This document shows, one piece after another, positions 32,194 through 43,547 of a stretch of DNA of 64,000 nucleotides; positions within the stretch are counted from its first letter, which is position 1, and every line of letters starts with the position of its first letter. Source of the DNA: Lithodes maja (lineage: Eukaryota; Arthropoda; Malacostraca; Decapoda; Lithodidae). Location: NCBI GenBank assembly GCA_037953745.1, contig JBAKBP010003076.1, positions 1 through 64,000 on the forward strand, given 5' to 3'. Both the position numbers and the translations under genes were made by a program. A model generated the notes under the pieces. It was not told the origin of the DNA, ran no database searches, and saw only the letters and a program-made list of their open reading frames with translations.

Positions 32194-34059
32194 TGTTACG
32201 ACCTGGCACTCGGGTACACAAGGGCTCTCAATCAGGACTCGAGTACGGCTCGCTGCCACAACGGAAACACACGATCCCAAACCCTGAGTACTGCCAGCCG
32301 AACAAAAAACACCAATACCCTCCAGAGTTCGATCTGCTATAACGGGGTATATAAGAACTCGGTACTAGTGTTCAACAACAGACTAATAAAGAGACAGGAA
32401 TTATCTAGTCTGGTCAACAATCAAACAAAGAAGTAAGAAACAACAACACCAAAGAATAGTGTTGGCCGAAGCCGAAGTAATCCACCCTTGACTAAGAACT
32501 TAAGAAGTCCTCCACCCTCTACTTCGGATCGGCACTATTACGTTACGTTAAATTAATAGTCCTTAAGCATCGAGCAAGGAATCTTCTGATAAAGTTAGAT
32601 GCTTCTCGGATGCCCGTAAGAAGTACGTATCGGATTTTGAACAGCTATTCAAATAAGCAAAACACTGACAATTACATATCATTAAAGGTTTAAATTGACA
32701 TAAGAAGAATTATAAGAATATGCAATAGTAAATGGCAAACATTAAAAAGAAGTACTCCGCCAATGCACCGGCAATAGCCTACTCGGATTGTGCTCGTGGG
32801 CCACTAATCACTAAAGTAGCTAAGCGTGCAACACATGAAATCAATAGTGCATAAACAATATCATACATAAGGAAAGCTTCAATACTATTCTGTATCTGCT
32901 AATCGAGCAAAGTCTAGCTGGGATGTAGTAGGCTAGGAAATAATGGCTGAGCAAGCGGCTCGTAGCCTAGCGAGGTCCTTAAGGCTGTGCGGCCAAATTA
33001 CGTTAATTGACGGGATGCTCCCTTGAGAGATCCAGATCGCTAGTATCTGGTTCTCTCCTGGCGATCCTCTCAAAGTCAAAGCAAACGAGTTAGCACAGTG
33101 TTGGGTGGCAGAGGCAAAAGCCCTCACTCGCGACACAGTGCTAAACTCACAAGGTACACAGTCAGAAAGACCACCTAGGCTTCCCACGTCTCCGTTGCGA
33201 TTGTACAGGTTCAACAAAATCTAGTACACATCGGGAATCACAACACCAGTAGCCTTATCCCAGTCTAGCATTACCTAGACTAGCAGAAAACAAGAACAAT
33301 AATAATAATACACAGGGAAATGCATATACGAGTGCAACAAACATTAATCAATCCTATTCTAAGTTGACCCTTCCAAAATAGGCTATCTAATAGGCATATA
33401 TCTCGTGAGAACTCAAGCGATAATACGTTGGCTGACTAGCTCTGCACCAACGGGACCATTGAAGTTAAAAAGGGTAGGGAAAAGAGGAAAAAAGGCTGTA
33501 AAGATAGTAGAGAAAGTTCACATCAGTCAGAAGAATATCTATAGTTAGCAAGGGAAATGAGGAGTCGCTCTGCCTAATGAGTTCTGAAGAAAATGTGGCG
33601 AGACTTCCCTTTTTATACTCGGCCCTCTAGTGAGCCCAACGTAAACTACTAAGGACCGCCCACTGACAATCATTACGTAATTTATCTCTCTCAATCTGGG
33701 ATAGACAAAGGCTTTCCCACGCACTGAGGGGAGGAGGGAGGGGGGGAGTGCTAGTGAGTTAGGCCCACCTCCCGCATGGCGCACCCACTGACCCCCCGTT
33801 ACGTAATCTCTCTCTCTCCTCTCATCATTACAAATAAGTTTTATACACAATACTTATAACTAATGATATAAAATAGAACTCGTTGACTCAGATGAAAACA
33901 AAATACATATTCATAATACTTATAGTACAACGGCTCACATGAACTAAGTTAGGAAACTCTACACAGACTACAGCCAAAGTTCCTGCCCTGACGATCCTAG
34001 CGAGAGTGGGGCATGACTAGGCGTTCTGTACAGCATGCTCACACTCGACATGCGTCACA
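32194..34059 (-). repeat. Gmr1-C 5' LTR
   Basis: This 1866-bp LTR is almost identical to 25566-27431. The target copy CTCT follows, and then NL-E resumes. Confidence 0.95.
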
Positions 34060-34063
34060 CTCT

Positions 34064-34590
34064 TGATTCAAAACTTACTTTTGAGGCACACTTACGCTCA
34101 GTTGCCTCATCTATATCTCAGAAAGTTGGTCTACTACGTAAATGCAAACAGATTTATTCAAGTGATGCTATTGTTCGGAACTGTTTTTACTCTTTTATTT
34201 TACCCTTCTTTGAGTACTGCTCTCCTGTGTGGCTGTCTGCCGCAGATTCCAATCTGAGGCTTCTGGATCGTTCTTTCAATCAGATAAAGTTTCTGTTGCC
34301 TGACCTGGATGTTAACCTTGAACATCGTCGCCTTGTTGGGTCTTTGACTCTATGCTGATCATCCATTACATTAAAAAATTCCACCACCTTTTCGGCCTGT
34401 TCGTGTGACTAGATATTCCTTGAAGTTAAATAATCAGGCCTTTGCTCATGTTCATTGTAACCCGTCACAATATTCAAGATGTTTTATCCCATCAATCACA
34501 AAATTCTGGAATACTCTCCCTAATGAAGTAGTGAATGAGGAGAGCTCCCAGGTTTTCAAGACGAGGGTTAACGCCTTTTTAGTTAGCTAG
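34064..34590 (+). pseudogene. NL-E RT C-terminal part
   Basis: Across Gmr1-C the protein reads LRLLGVTL-DSKLTFEAHLRSV, so the frame is exactly restored. It continues SQKVGLLRKCKQIY, LPFFEYCSPVWLSAADSNLRLLD, a frame change near 34360, then SRCFIPSITKFWNTLPNEVV, and ends FLVS with the stop at 34588-34590. Confidence 0.83.
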
Positions 34591-34710
34591 TTATATCTTC
34601 CTGGCTATATGTGCCCCCCACTGAGACCCTTCGGGGTATATAGTCTCCCCACGGCTCTTCGGTGGGGCTCACATGTAGTATCTGATAATAATAATAATAA
34701 TAATAATAAT
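34591..34710 (+). repeat. NL-E 3' untranslated region and (AAT)n tail
   Basis: The tail holds a small hairpin, CCCCAC-GGCTCTTCG-GTGGGG, near 34650. It ends in (AAT)n at about 34684-34709. A microsatellite tail in place of poly-A separates this element from the Jockey-like ones here. Confidence 0.7.
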
Positions 34711-35589
34711 GGCGGGACTTTTCACATACCATAGCTCCGCGCTTCCGGGATTAAAGAGGAAATGTTCGGTGGCCGCCAGTCATACCAAACCAAGGTTTCA
34801 AAAATATTTATGTACTACTTGACTTACCTAAAATATGTAATAGTGTTTTACGACTCTCACAGAGAATAATATGGTACATATATTTATATACAAATTCAAG
34901 CACTAGACAATATTATTCTAAGGAATCCACTAAATAGTTACTCGTGTAGGCATATTTCTGAACCAAAAAACCTCTCTCACCAGATGTCTCTGTTCACCAA
35001 AGTATAAATAGGAGCCTGGGGATAACGGACATCTGTTACGTCCTATGTGGGGAGTTAAATTGCTGTAACCATAAATAGTAGTATCTCGTGAATCTTTGTA
35101 CTTCATTCATCACTAGTTCAAGAAGGCACAGAGATAAATGCTGCTGCGGAAACCACTTATCTTTATTTTTACTCTATAACATGGTGGAAGTGTGGTGGTT
35201 AATAATGTATGTATGTATGTATGTATGCATAATACTCAGGCACATACCCCATAGCTGAGGGTGGCCGACTCGAGACAGAGCTCGAACAGAAGCAACAAAA
35301 TTAAATTAAAATATATAAATAATTATATAGGTCGTCCAGGAGAAGACCCAGAGACCCTCGCCCATTTGGGATCCCCAGCATAAGACTCCCAGGTTCCAGA
35401 CCTCCTGGAGAGGTTCCGGTCTCAGCAGGTAGACACGCAGCGGAGCACGCCACAATGCCCTCCCACATTATTTTCAGGCATGGCCCTTCATATACTGTAT
35501 ACACTGGCTGCCCGGGCCAGGAGCCTGATGCACTGATATTTACTCCAACTGGCGCCCGACCTCCACTTCTTATAACCGCGTTATCACTC
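34711..35589. other. No gene recognised
   Basis: Flank between NL-E and Jk-2, with a short (GTAT)n run near 35210-35225. Nothing further is assigned. Confidence 0.5.
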
Positions 35590-37224
35590 ATCTATTCGCA
35601 ATCAATATCCATTAATTCCTATTCATTACCACTTCTCTTGCCTGTTCTTCATTCATCTTTAGAATACAGATTTAAGCATTTGCTTGAAGTTTGCTCTCAT
35701 TCAACCTGTCCCAAAGAAGAGGATCGCTCTCAACCCTCTAACAATCATCCAATTGCTCTCCTTTCTTCCGTCTAAATGTTTTTTTAATCGTTTCTTAATT
35801 CAAAATGCTATTTTACTAACTCTGTGTCCTCCTCCTTTTTGGATTTTGGTGAGACATATCGAAAGCCTTCGAGAGAGTATGGTACAAATCTGTAATTTCT
35901 AAGCTACCCTCTTTTGGTTTCTATCCCTCCATCTGTGCAATTATCTCAAATTTCGTTCTGCCCATTCCATACCTGCGGTTGTGGATGGCCAGCTTACACC
36001 AACTTTGGTGTACTTTAAGGTACTGTTTTGTCTCCAAGTTCTATATAATATTCATTAATTACCTTCTCAACTCTACCTCTAGTCCTATCTACTTGTACGC
36101 TGATAACTCTACCTTACATTATTCAACAACATATCCACAACTACTAACCATTCAGTTACTCCAAAACTCATGTGTTCATGCCATAACATGCCTATCTCTG
36201 ATCGATCAACTATTTTCGACTGGCCTAGAGATAATCTTGTTACTTTCAGTGCTTCCATAACTCAATTATCCATCTATCTACCCATTACAATCTTCCACGT
36301 GACTATATTTTACTCTTTAGCAATACACAAAGCAACCCTTCAACTGGGTGGATGGGACTCGTTAGCCTTGGTCGGCAACTCATCTAGGGGAGACAACCTT
36401 ATACAAATCCGGGTGGATGGGACTCGTCAGCCTTGGTTGGCAACCTGTCTAGGGGAGTAAACCTGATACAAATCCGTACTGCTTACCTAAGGGTAAGGCA
36501 GGTTAGTGGATGGATTAGCCGAACACCACTGTAGAAAAATAGTGCTAACAAGATACACAGAGGGCCTCGGAGTCGGACGGATCCTAAATTGAGTGGTCAA
36601 TCCTGTAAGTCCTTTACTAAACTGGCTCGGGTTGTCCCTCTCACAGGGAATAGGTCCGCTTGGGGGCATTCTGTGTATGGCCACCCTCGTAAGGGGAGTA
36701 AGGCATCCGGCAATAGATAGAGATAGAACCCTTCAACTTCTCTAAATATATTAATTTGATCTTTAATTTTCTTCTGAATTTTCTGGGAAAGATGATATTA
36801 CCACAATAACTAAAGCAGCTTCCCAGAAGTTAGGGGTGTTCTTCAACATCGCACAGCTTCTTACTTTGTACAGGAGCACAGTATTGTTCGTACGTGTAGG
36901 GAGGTTTCTCGCTTACCGCATTTCTCGAAAGGGTAGAGTCAAAAGCATTTTGTCTTATCAGTTTATCTCTTCATACTGATTCTTTATAATCTTTCTCTGC
37001 ACGCCGCAATATTGCATCTCTTTCTCTATTCTACCACTATTACATTAAATAAATTTTCATTAGAGCTTTCTAAGTGTACATCTTCCTTAGAGTAGTTGGC
37101 ACCCACCGTTCAACACATTCCCATTCCTATTCTGTTCAACTCGCTAACCCAAGAGTAAACTGAGAGTAAACTGATTTTCCCAGTCATTTTCTACTCAACA
37201 AGTAAGCTCTGGAACTCTTTCCCT
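35590..37224 (+). pseudogene. Jk-2 RT, degraded (contains retroposon R)
   Basis: Fragments match Jk-3 in order: CPKEEDRSQPSN (Jk-3 VPKKGDRSQPSN), GFYPSICAIISNF, IFINYLLNSTSSPIYLYADNSTLHYS, then KTQFLHLST-like sequence up to AACCCTTCAACT where R is inserted. After R come a short SLNIL, AASQKLGV-like and SVQLANPRV-like remains, and ALELFP at Gmr1-D. The active-site box is YADN rather than YADD. There are many stops and shifts; this is an old copy. Confidence 0.72.
36346..36726 (+). mobile_element. Retroposon R, copy 1
   Basis: This 381-bp element is flanked by a perfect 12-bp duplication, AACCCTTCAACT (36334-36345 and 36727-36738), in the Jk-2 RT gene. It begins with two imperfect 65-bp direct repeats (GGGTGGATGGGACTCGT...) and ends in a short GATA-type tail. 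It has no coding sequence. Copy 2 is at 54198-54585. The long duplication and simple-repeat tail fit mobilisation by non-LTR machinery. Confidence 0.82.
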
Positions 37225-39031
37225 TGTTACGACTGAGGTTTAAATATATCAGGGCTCTTATTCATTGGACTAGTAATGGCATAAATGCTACAACGGAAAG
37301 CGCTAGATCCAACCTCTGATGTATATTCCTAGTGAACAAAGAACACAAATACTCTCCAGAGTTCTATATGCAATAATAGGTTATCAAACTCTCAATAAAT
37401 GTGCTTCTACTCTAGGCTTAATGTTATGTGAAAACAGCCTATTACTACCTATAACCGAAGGTGCTTGGTTATGGTATGCAAAGTAAGGTGGTAAGAGAAG
37501 TTACAGCTTACGTTACTTTAATCAATAAATGTCAGGCACTCCTGCATGAAAGAAAGTGCACTAAAGTCCTTCAACACCAACAAGGAATCTTCTTTAAATG
37601 TTAGATTCTATCAAGATGCTCGAATCGGAAATGGAACCCAAAAAGGCAGGCAGCGGAACAATGCTCGTGCAGGCTATGCACACAAAAAGGCAGGATATAT
37701 AATGCAGTCGGAGCCAAGAATATCCTAAACGCTACAACAATAATAATAATCGCCACGACAATGCAGTATTCCTATCAACAAAAAGAGCCTAAGTCGTTTG
37801 TGTCTCAATACATCAAACTAGGCTGCGAAATGCTTGTGTAATCATAAACGGGTATGCATATTAAGAGTAATTGGTTTAATATACTTAATGTCTACTATGA
37901 CTGATAAAGTCTAGCTAGAGTCAATGATACGAGATACTGGTGCGCATGGCATGCCGCATAACCTAGTGTAAATCTCAAGTCTGTGCATCAAATATTACGT
38001 TATAGGGAAGGGTATCTCTCTTGAGAAACCTTAATACCGAAGTATTAAGCGTTCTCCTGGCATACCTCAAAGACAAGCAACCCGAGCCTAGAACAGTGCA
38101 GAATGGTATAGGCAAAAAGCCCTCATTCGTGCATGCTCTACTCTCAATGGCACACAGACTAGAATTTACCCAATCAACTCCAGTTCTCAGGTATGTTGTG
38201 CAGCTTTCAACTAAAGCCAGCACCCATCGGAAACAATACCTTATAGTATCAGACTCCTAGTCTAGCATTATCTAATCCAGCAGAACACTAATAATTATAG
38301 GAAGTGGTACTGAACAATATGAATGCCAACCAATGCTTCGTAATCAACTTATCTTAACAACTAACATACATGGGTTATGTAAGACCTTAACGCACAATAC
38401 AACTGGCCAGCATGAAGCTGATTATGCAGAGTTAACCAGAAGGGGTATAATATTAATAAAAGGTGGTGAAAGATATGGAAAATGAGAGAGATAGGCAGAG
38501 GAAAAGGTTCTCAGGTGCACAGAGGGGCCCAGATATCAAAGGGATAAGAGGGATGCGTTCTAGAATCCAGATCTGAGGGAGAGAGTGGCAAGAAAGTTGT
38601 ATATATACTAGCACTAGCTCGAACCGCGTAGGAAAAGCGGTAACAAGTTCTCTAGCCAATGCCAAAGAAGCTAGCCAAACATGACATCACCAAGCATGGT
38701 AAAAAACTCCTCCAACCAATCCCCAGCCGTGACGTCATCGAGCCTGGCAAAAACACTGCGTGCCTCCCCGCACTCTGTTCTACTCTCTCTCTCTCTCTCT
38801 CAAATCTTATCATTACTACTTCATGATAAAACATATACTTTGCAATTAAATATATAAAGCCTTGACATGGGTGAAAACAAAGAGCCTTTCTGGACTGCCC
38901 ATGACACGAGCTTTCATATGAAATAAAGCACACAATGATACATCAACTGTAGCCACATCCACTGCCCTGGCGATCCTAGCGAGTCACTGTAGGACAAGCC
39001 ACGCGGTTCTAACGGAGTGGTTAACGTCACA
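37225..39031 (-). repeat. Gmr1-D 3' LTR
   Basis: This 1807-bp repeat of 44776-46577 has the hairpin CTTAATAC-CGAA-GTATTAAG at 38030-38049. On the sense strand its loop is TTCG closed by C-G. Confidence 0.94.
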
Positions 39032-39043
39032 CCCCCCCCAAGA
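39032..39043 (-). promoter_or_regulatory. Gmr1-D polypurine tract
   Basis: Minus strand ATCTTGGGGGGGG abuts the 3' LTR. Confidence 0.8.
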
Positions 39044-39509
39044 TTTTTCTCAGAGGCCCAAAGCTCAAAATAAAATCTGATGGTTAGAACCCATGCTATA
39101 ACTCTACTTCCAATCACGCAACGGCAGTAAAATATCTGGCACAGTTCTTAACAAAACATTTTACAAAATTATAACCCTCCCCAACACAATAGGTTAAATC
39201 ATATGTAGTTATGCTCCTCAAGAGCGAGCTTCTCTAGCCCAGCAATCTGAGAGGAGTGCAACTCAGAATTACTGCTATAACATACTGAAAAATTCAACTA
39301 TCAAAGAAAGAGTTTTTATTTGATTTTTATGTTTTTAATTTGTTTATTTCGGCTGCACTATAGGGGCAAGCCTAGTTTTTTTTCTTCTATACCAAACGCT
39401 CAACTCCTGCTTTACGACCCAATACGCTGGGCTACAACCGCGAGCCAACAAGCACCAAGCGCAAAATACTATTCAAACTAAAGCAGGAGGCTACCCGTGT
39501 GTCAATCTA

Positions 39510-39934
39510 CCCAGGATCATCTACCCTCGAAAGACAATCTGCAATCACGTTGTCACAACCGGCAATATGGCATATGTCCAGGTTATATTCCTGTAACATT
39601 AGCGACCACCTGGTCAGCCTCATATTCCGATTGTGAAACTGGTTCAAGAACTTGAGAGGGTGATGATCTGTGTAAATACAACGACTGGATCATAGGCTGG
39701 AACATAGACCTCGAAATGCCTCAGTGCAAGTACAATTGCCAGCAGCTCCTTCTCGACAACAGAGTAGTTCTTTTGGGCTGAATTGAACTTCTTCGAGTAG
39801 AAACTAACAGGATGTTCCAGCCCATCATCGTCCCTTTGCATAAGGACGGCACCAGCCCCCACACCACTAGCATCCGTTGTTAGTTGGAAAGGTAGGCTAA
39901 AGTCAGGGGCCCTGAGAATCGGGTGAGTGCACAA
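39510..39934 (-). pseudogene. pol: Gmr1-D RNase H
   Basis: This reads THPILRAPDFSLPFQLTTDA, then SGVGAGAVLMQ and ELLAIVLALRHFEVYVPAYD. One frameshift near 39680 follows, then HHPLKFLNQFHNRNMRLTRW and DNVIADCLSRVDDPG with a stop near 39510. This RNase H is gypsy-type. The Asp residues of TDASG and of the second block are visible. Confidence 0.85.
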
Positions 39935-40020
39935 CAGGTGTTTTACTACTCTAAACGCCTTCTCACACTCAGGCGCCCATTTGAATTTCTTATCCTTCGC
40001 TAAAAGATCTGTCAGAGGTG

Positions 40021-40479
40021 CTAGAGCATGGTAGAGTACCCCTTAATGAAGCGTCTGTAGTATCCGATCATGCCTAAGAACCTCATGATCTGCTTCTTGG
40101 TGGCCGGCCGGGGAAAGTGATCAATCGCAGCTATCTTGTTCTGTGGGGGGCACACCTGACCCAACCCCACCATGAACCCAAGATACTGCACGGACGCCCG
40201 CACGAAATCACACTTTGCCAGGTTGACCACCAAGCCAGCCTCACTAAGCCTCTTGAACAGGAGTTCTACGTGCTCACAATGACTCTTAAAGCTGTTGTCA
40301 TAGATAATAACATCGTCGAGGTATACTGTGCAATTAGGAATGTCTGCCGTTAAATCATTCATCAAACTCTGAAAGGTAGCGGGTGCGTTCTTTAGGCCAT
40401 AAGGCATCACGTTACAGCGGTAGGTAGTACCATCCACCACAAAACCACATACCTCTTTCGCTCGTTCGGACAAGGGCAC
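40021..40479 (-). pseudogene. pol: Gmr1-D RT, palm and thumb
   Basis: This contains ERAKEVCGFVVDGTTYRCNV, MPYGLKNAPATFQSLMN, the active site TVYLDDVIIYD, LVVNLAKCDFVRASVQYLGF and FLGMIGYYRRFIKGYSTML. A small shift at 40479 separates it from the RT N-terminus and another at 40021 from RNase H. The catalytic box is intact. Confidence 0.87.
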
Positions 40480-41090
40480 CTGCCAGTATCCCTTAACAAG
40501 TCCACCTTGGATAGGTACTTTGCATTGCCTATCTTGTCCACACAGTCGTCGACCCGAGGAAGAGGGTATGGGTTGGTGGGCGGCAAACCGTTTAACCGTC
40601 TGTAGTCTACGCAGAATCGCACCTTACCATCCGGTTTTGGTTGCAGCGTGACGGGAGATGTCCACTTCACCACCCCCTTCTCAATCAGCCCCCTTGTTAA
40701 CATATACTCCAACTCCGCCCGGAGGGCCGGCAGTTTAATAGGGGGCACCCTATAGGGAACTGACTTGAAAGGGGGGTGGTCTCCTATGTCCACGTCGTGC
40801 ACCTCTAGGGTAGTGAAGCCTGGGTGCTCCGCGAAAACAGAGGGGTATGAACCGAACAGGCGCTCCACAGCCACACGCTGATGCTCAGGTAAGTGTTGCA
40901 ACGCTTCCTGAGCCGCCTGGTTCGTGTTCCCCGCCCACTGGTTCGCAGAGACATGATGATCCCAGTTATCCTCCACCTGAGCTTGACTGTCCCGTTCTCC
41001 TTCTCCACCTTGACTGCTAAACGTCATCACAGGCACAGTGAGAGGCTCAGGGGGGTGCCTAACATACTCCTTCATGAGATTACGTGACAT
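40407..41090 (-). pseudogene. pol: Gmr1-D integrase-RT linker and RT fingers
   Basis: This starts with the integrase tail NLMKEYVRHPPEPL. A linker of about 80 residues (HLPEHQRVAVERLFGSYPSVF) leads to RT entry FKSVPYRVPPIKLPALRAEL, WTSPVTLQPKPDGKVRFCVD, NPYPLPRVDDCVDKIG and LSKVDLL. Two further shifts bound it. RT follows integrase with no gap, which shows the integrase-first order directly. Confidence 0.88.
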
Positions 41091-42190
41091 AACTGATTGC
41101 GCTTCCGTCTGTCTGGAGTGGCTACCAAGTAATCCAGGTCCGATAGCTTCTCAACCACCCTATAAGGACCAGTGTACTTTGCGGATAAGGGGTGACCTAC
41201 AAGGGGCAGTAGAATCAACACCTCCTGACCCACGTGAAACTCCCTGAGTTTAACCTTGAGGTCGTACCTGTCCTTCATAAGGGCCTGAGAGCTAGTCAAA
41301 TTACGGCCAGCCAACTCAAGACTGCGCAACATCCGTTCTCGACTGTCGAGGACATACTTGAGCATAGAACAAGGTTTTTCTGCACCCTCCCATATTTCTT
41401 TAACCATATGGAGAGGCCCTCTGACACGGTGTCCAAAGACGAGCTCATTAGGGCTGAATCCCAAACTTTCCCCATGTACCTCCCGTGCAGCAAATAAAAC
41501 ATATGGCAGGCCAAGATCCCAATCTTTCCCATTCTCAAAGCAATAACAACGAAGCATAGATTTTAAGGTTGAGTGCCATCGCTCTAACACACCCTGGCTC
41601 TCCGGATGATACGCAGATGACACAACCGTAACAATCCCATGCTGCTGCATTGTTTGAACAAAGAAGTTAGAAGTGAAGTTGGATCCTTGTTCTGACTGAA
41701 TCTCCTGCGGGTAACCATACCGCGAAAAATACACTAGCAAGTTTCGGACCACCGTCTTCGCTGACCCATTTCTCATAGGGTACACGTCAGGGTACGTTGT
41801 TGCTACATCCATGATGGTCAGGAGAAACTTGTTTCCGGCACTTGTAGGGGGAAGGGAGCCAACCATATCAACTATAACCTTACTAAAGGGAGGCCCACTG
41901 ACAGGAATGGGGTGTAACGGCGCCTTAGGAATGCTCTGATTTGGTTTGCCAACCTTCTGACACACATCACACATTGCCACCCATGACACAACTTGTGCTC
42001 TCAGACCAGGCCACCAAAATAATTTCCCCAAGGCTGCAACCGTCTTACGGACACCCAGATGTCCCGCCAGTGGTACATCATGAGCCAACCTAAGTAAGCT
42101 TTCCCTGCAAACCCTTGGCATGACCAGCTGGTCTACCTCTCCTGACCCCCCCTCCCAATTCCTCTGCGGATCTTGGAATCGCTGGTACAA
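41072..42190 (-). pseudogene. pol: Gmr1-D integrase
   Basis: 373 codons. Finger: AHDVPLAGHLGV with CDVCQ. Core: VIVDMVGSLPP (first Asp), EIQSEQGSNFTSNF, and ESQGVLERWHSTL (Glu). The second catalytic residue is Glu where Gmr1-B has Asp (QSDQGSNF), so strand transfer is probably lost. C-terminal segment: FHVGQEVLILLPLVGHPLSA, then YRVVEKLSDLDYLVATPDRR and LCHV, followed by a one-base frameshift into the RT frame. It sits between protease and RT. Confidence 0.9.
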
Positions 42191-42198
42191 TATGCCAT

Positions 42199-43521
42199 CT
42201 ATGAAAAAAAATCTCCCGACTGTGCATCACTGTCCTCCTCCAACTCGACAGCACCGGTACCACATTCAAGAACCTCCGGGTCTTCTAATTGCAATTTACG
42301 AATGTCCGAAGGAGCAAGCTTATCTAAGTGTTTGCGAAACAACTCATGCCCTCCTCCTACACTGAATTTAGCCTCCCGTTGCTCTCTCTCTGTGTATCGT
42401 TGCTGTCCCTTCGTCTTTTTAAGCCCATCCTCTGCCTTCTTACTAACAGTTAATGGGTCTTCTCCAGACTCGAAAATTGATCCTAATAATGAGTCCCCGA
42501 GAATGTCCGTTGATACTAAACTCTCAACCGCATCAACTTTCAACCCCTTCTCGGTACCTTTCCTCCGCTTGTCTAAAGATTGTTGACCAGAATGTGACTC
42601 CCTGGATGCAAGAGATCTGGTGACAACACACGCCATAGGTTGCACCTGACACTTCTCAACCCACTCCTGCTCCTCCCTACTCACGTCGATTGGCTTCTCG
42701 GCAACGACTAAGGGAGGAGCCTCAGAAGTAGGCCCCGCAAAGTCGTTGCCGAGAAGGAGGTCGACGCCCCCAACAGGTAACTTCTCCACAATTCCTACAT
42801 CCAGGTCACGAGTCACACCATCAACTTCTATCTTCATTCTTACAAGCGGGTATGACCTTGTTGCATTAACCCCCTGAACCACAACCACCTGCGCCGTATT
42901 TACAGGTTTACCAGTGAAATTCCTCAACAATGTTTGCGATGCCCCAGTGTCCCGCAAAATTCTCACCTCATGTCTTCTACCCCCCCACTCCACACAACCG
43001 AGTCCCCTGTGGTCACTAAAGGCATCACGGACAGGGAATAAGCCTTCCGGATCCTTCTGCACTGGCAGTGTATTTACCTCGGAAGAATTGCCTCTAACAA
43101 ACTCCGATGTCCTCTTGAACACTCCAATGCCGTGAGCAAAAGACACGGCTGCCGGAGGAGGTCGACTAGGGCACTCATTTGCTTTATGACCCTCCTTGTG
43201 GCACTTAAAACACATAAATTTCGGTTTCGGCTTATACTGTGATGTAAAAGGCCCCTGACTTTTCTTATACGGTGTGGTGTTAGGTTTGGATTCAGTTTTA
43301 GTTTCATTGCTCTTTTGTTTAAATGTGTCGTTGCTACGGGGAGGGGGAGGATAACGGTCCTTTGCACTTGCATCGTACTTCTGTGAGGACCCGCAACCCC
43401 GAATCAACGACAGCCGTAGATCAGCCATTTCTGCTGCTTCTACTAGAGTTCTTGGTTTTTTCTCCTTTAATTTCAAAGTTAGATCACCGCCCGTGCTCTT
43501 AAAGAACTGCTCCAACATCAT
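42199..43521 (-). pseudogene. gag: Gmr1-D Gag C-terminus and protease
   Basis: Capsid end (LEQFFKSTGGDLTLK; EMADLRLSLIRGC), basic linker, intact knuckle CFKCHKEGHKANEC, then aspartic protease with ILRDTGASQTLLRNFTG and GVDLLLGNDFAGP. The frame ends SGDFFS at a run of eight T (sense strand, near 42207). The expected continuation GDFFIDGILYQRF lies in another frame, so a homopolymer slip separates it from integrase. Confidence 0.87.
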
Positions 43522-43547
43522 TAACTGCTTAACTCCATCAAATGTTA

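Larger units (their letters stand above)
25566..34059 (-). mobile_element. Gmr1-C, recently inserted non-autonomous Gmr1-like element
   Basis: An 8.5-kb minus-strand LTR element with LTRs of exactly 1866 bp each and about eight differences between them by my count. Target duplication is CTCT (25562-25565 and 34060-34063). Primer-binding site and polypurine tract are intact. One 1354-codon frame fills most of the interior, but integrase core, RT active site and the first RNase H Asp are missing. It must have been mobilised by proteins supplied by another copy. Confidence 0.93.
21053..34710 (+). mobile_element. NL-E non-LTR retrotransposon, broken by five insertions
   Basis: This is a plus-strand APE-type non-LTR element. 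Coding pieces lie at 21053-22018, 23300-24124, 24613-24645, 25075-25565 and 34064-34590. They are separated by a tRNA-like tandem repeat, MITEs M1-M3 and Gmr1-C. Its 3' end has small hairpins and an (AAT)n tail at about 34684-34710, not poly-A. The 2A-like leader points to the CR1/L2/Crack/Rex1 group, where such motifs are known. I am not sure of the clade. Confidence 0.82.

Noticed and set aside
36487..36684. 65-residue minus-strand frame, repeated at 54339-54536
   Set aside because: It lies in the non-coding retroposon R. Two copies of a repeat explain its recurrence.
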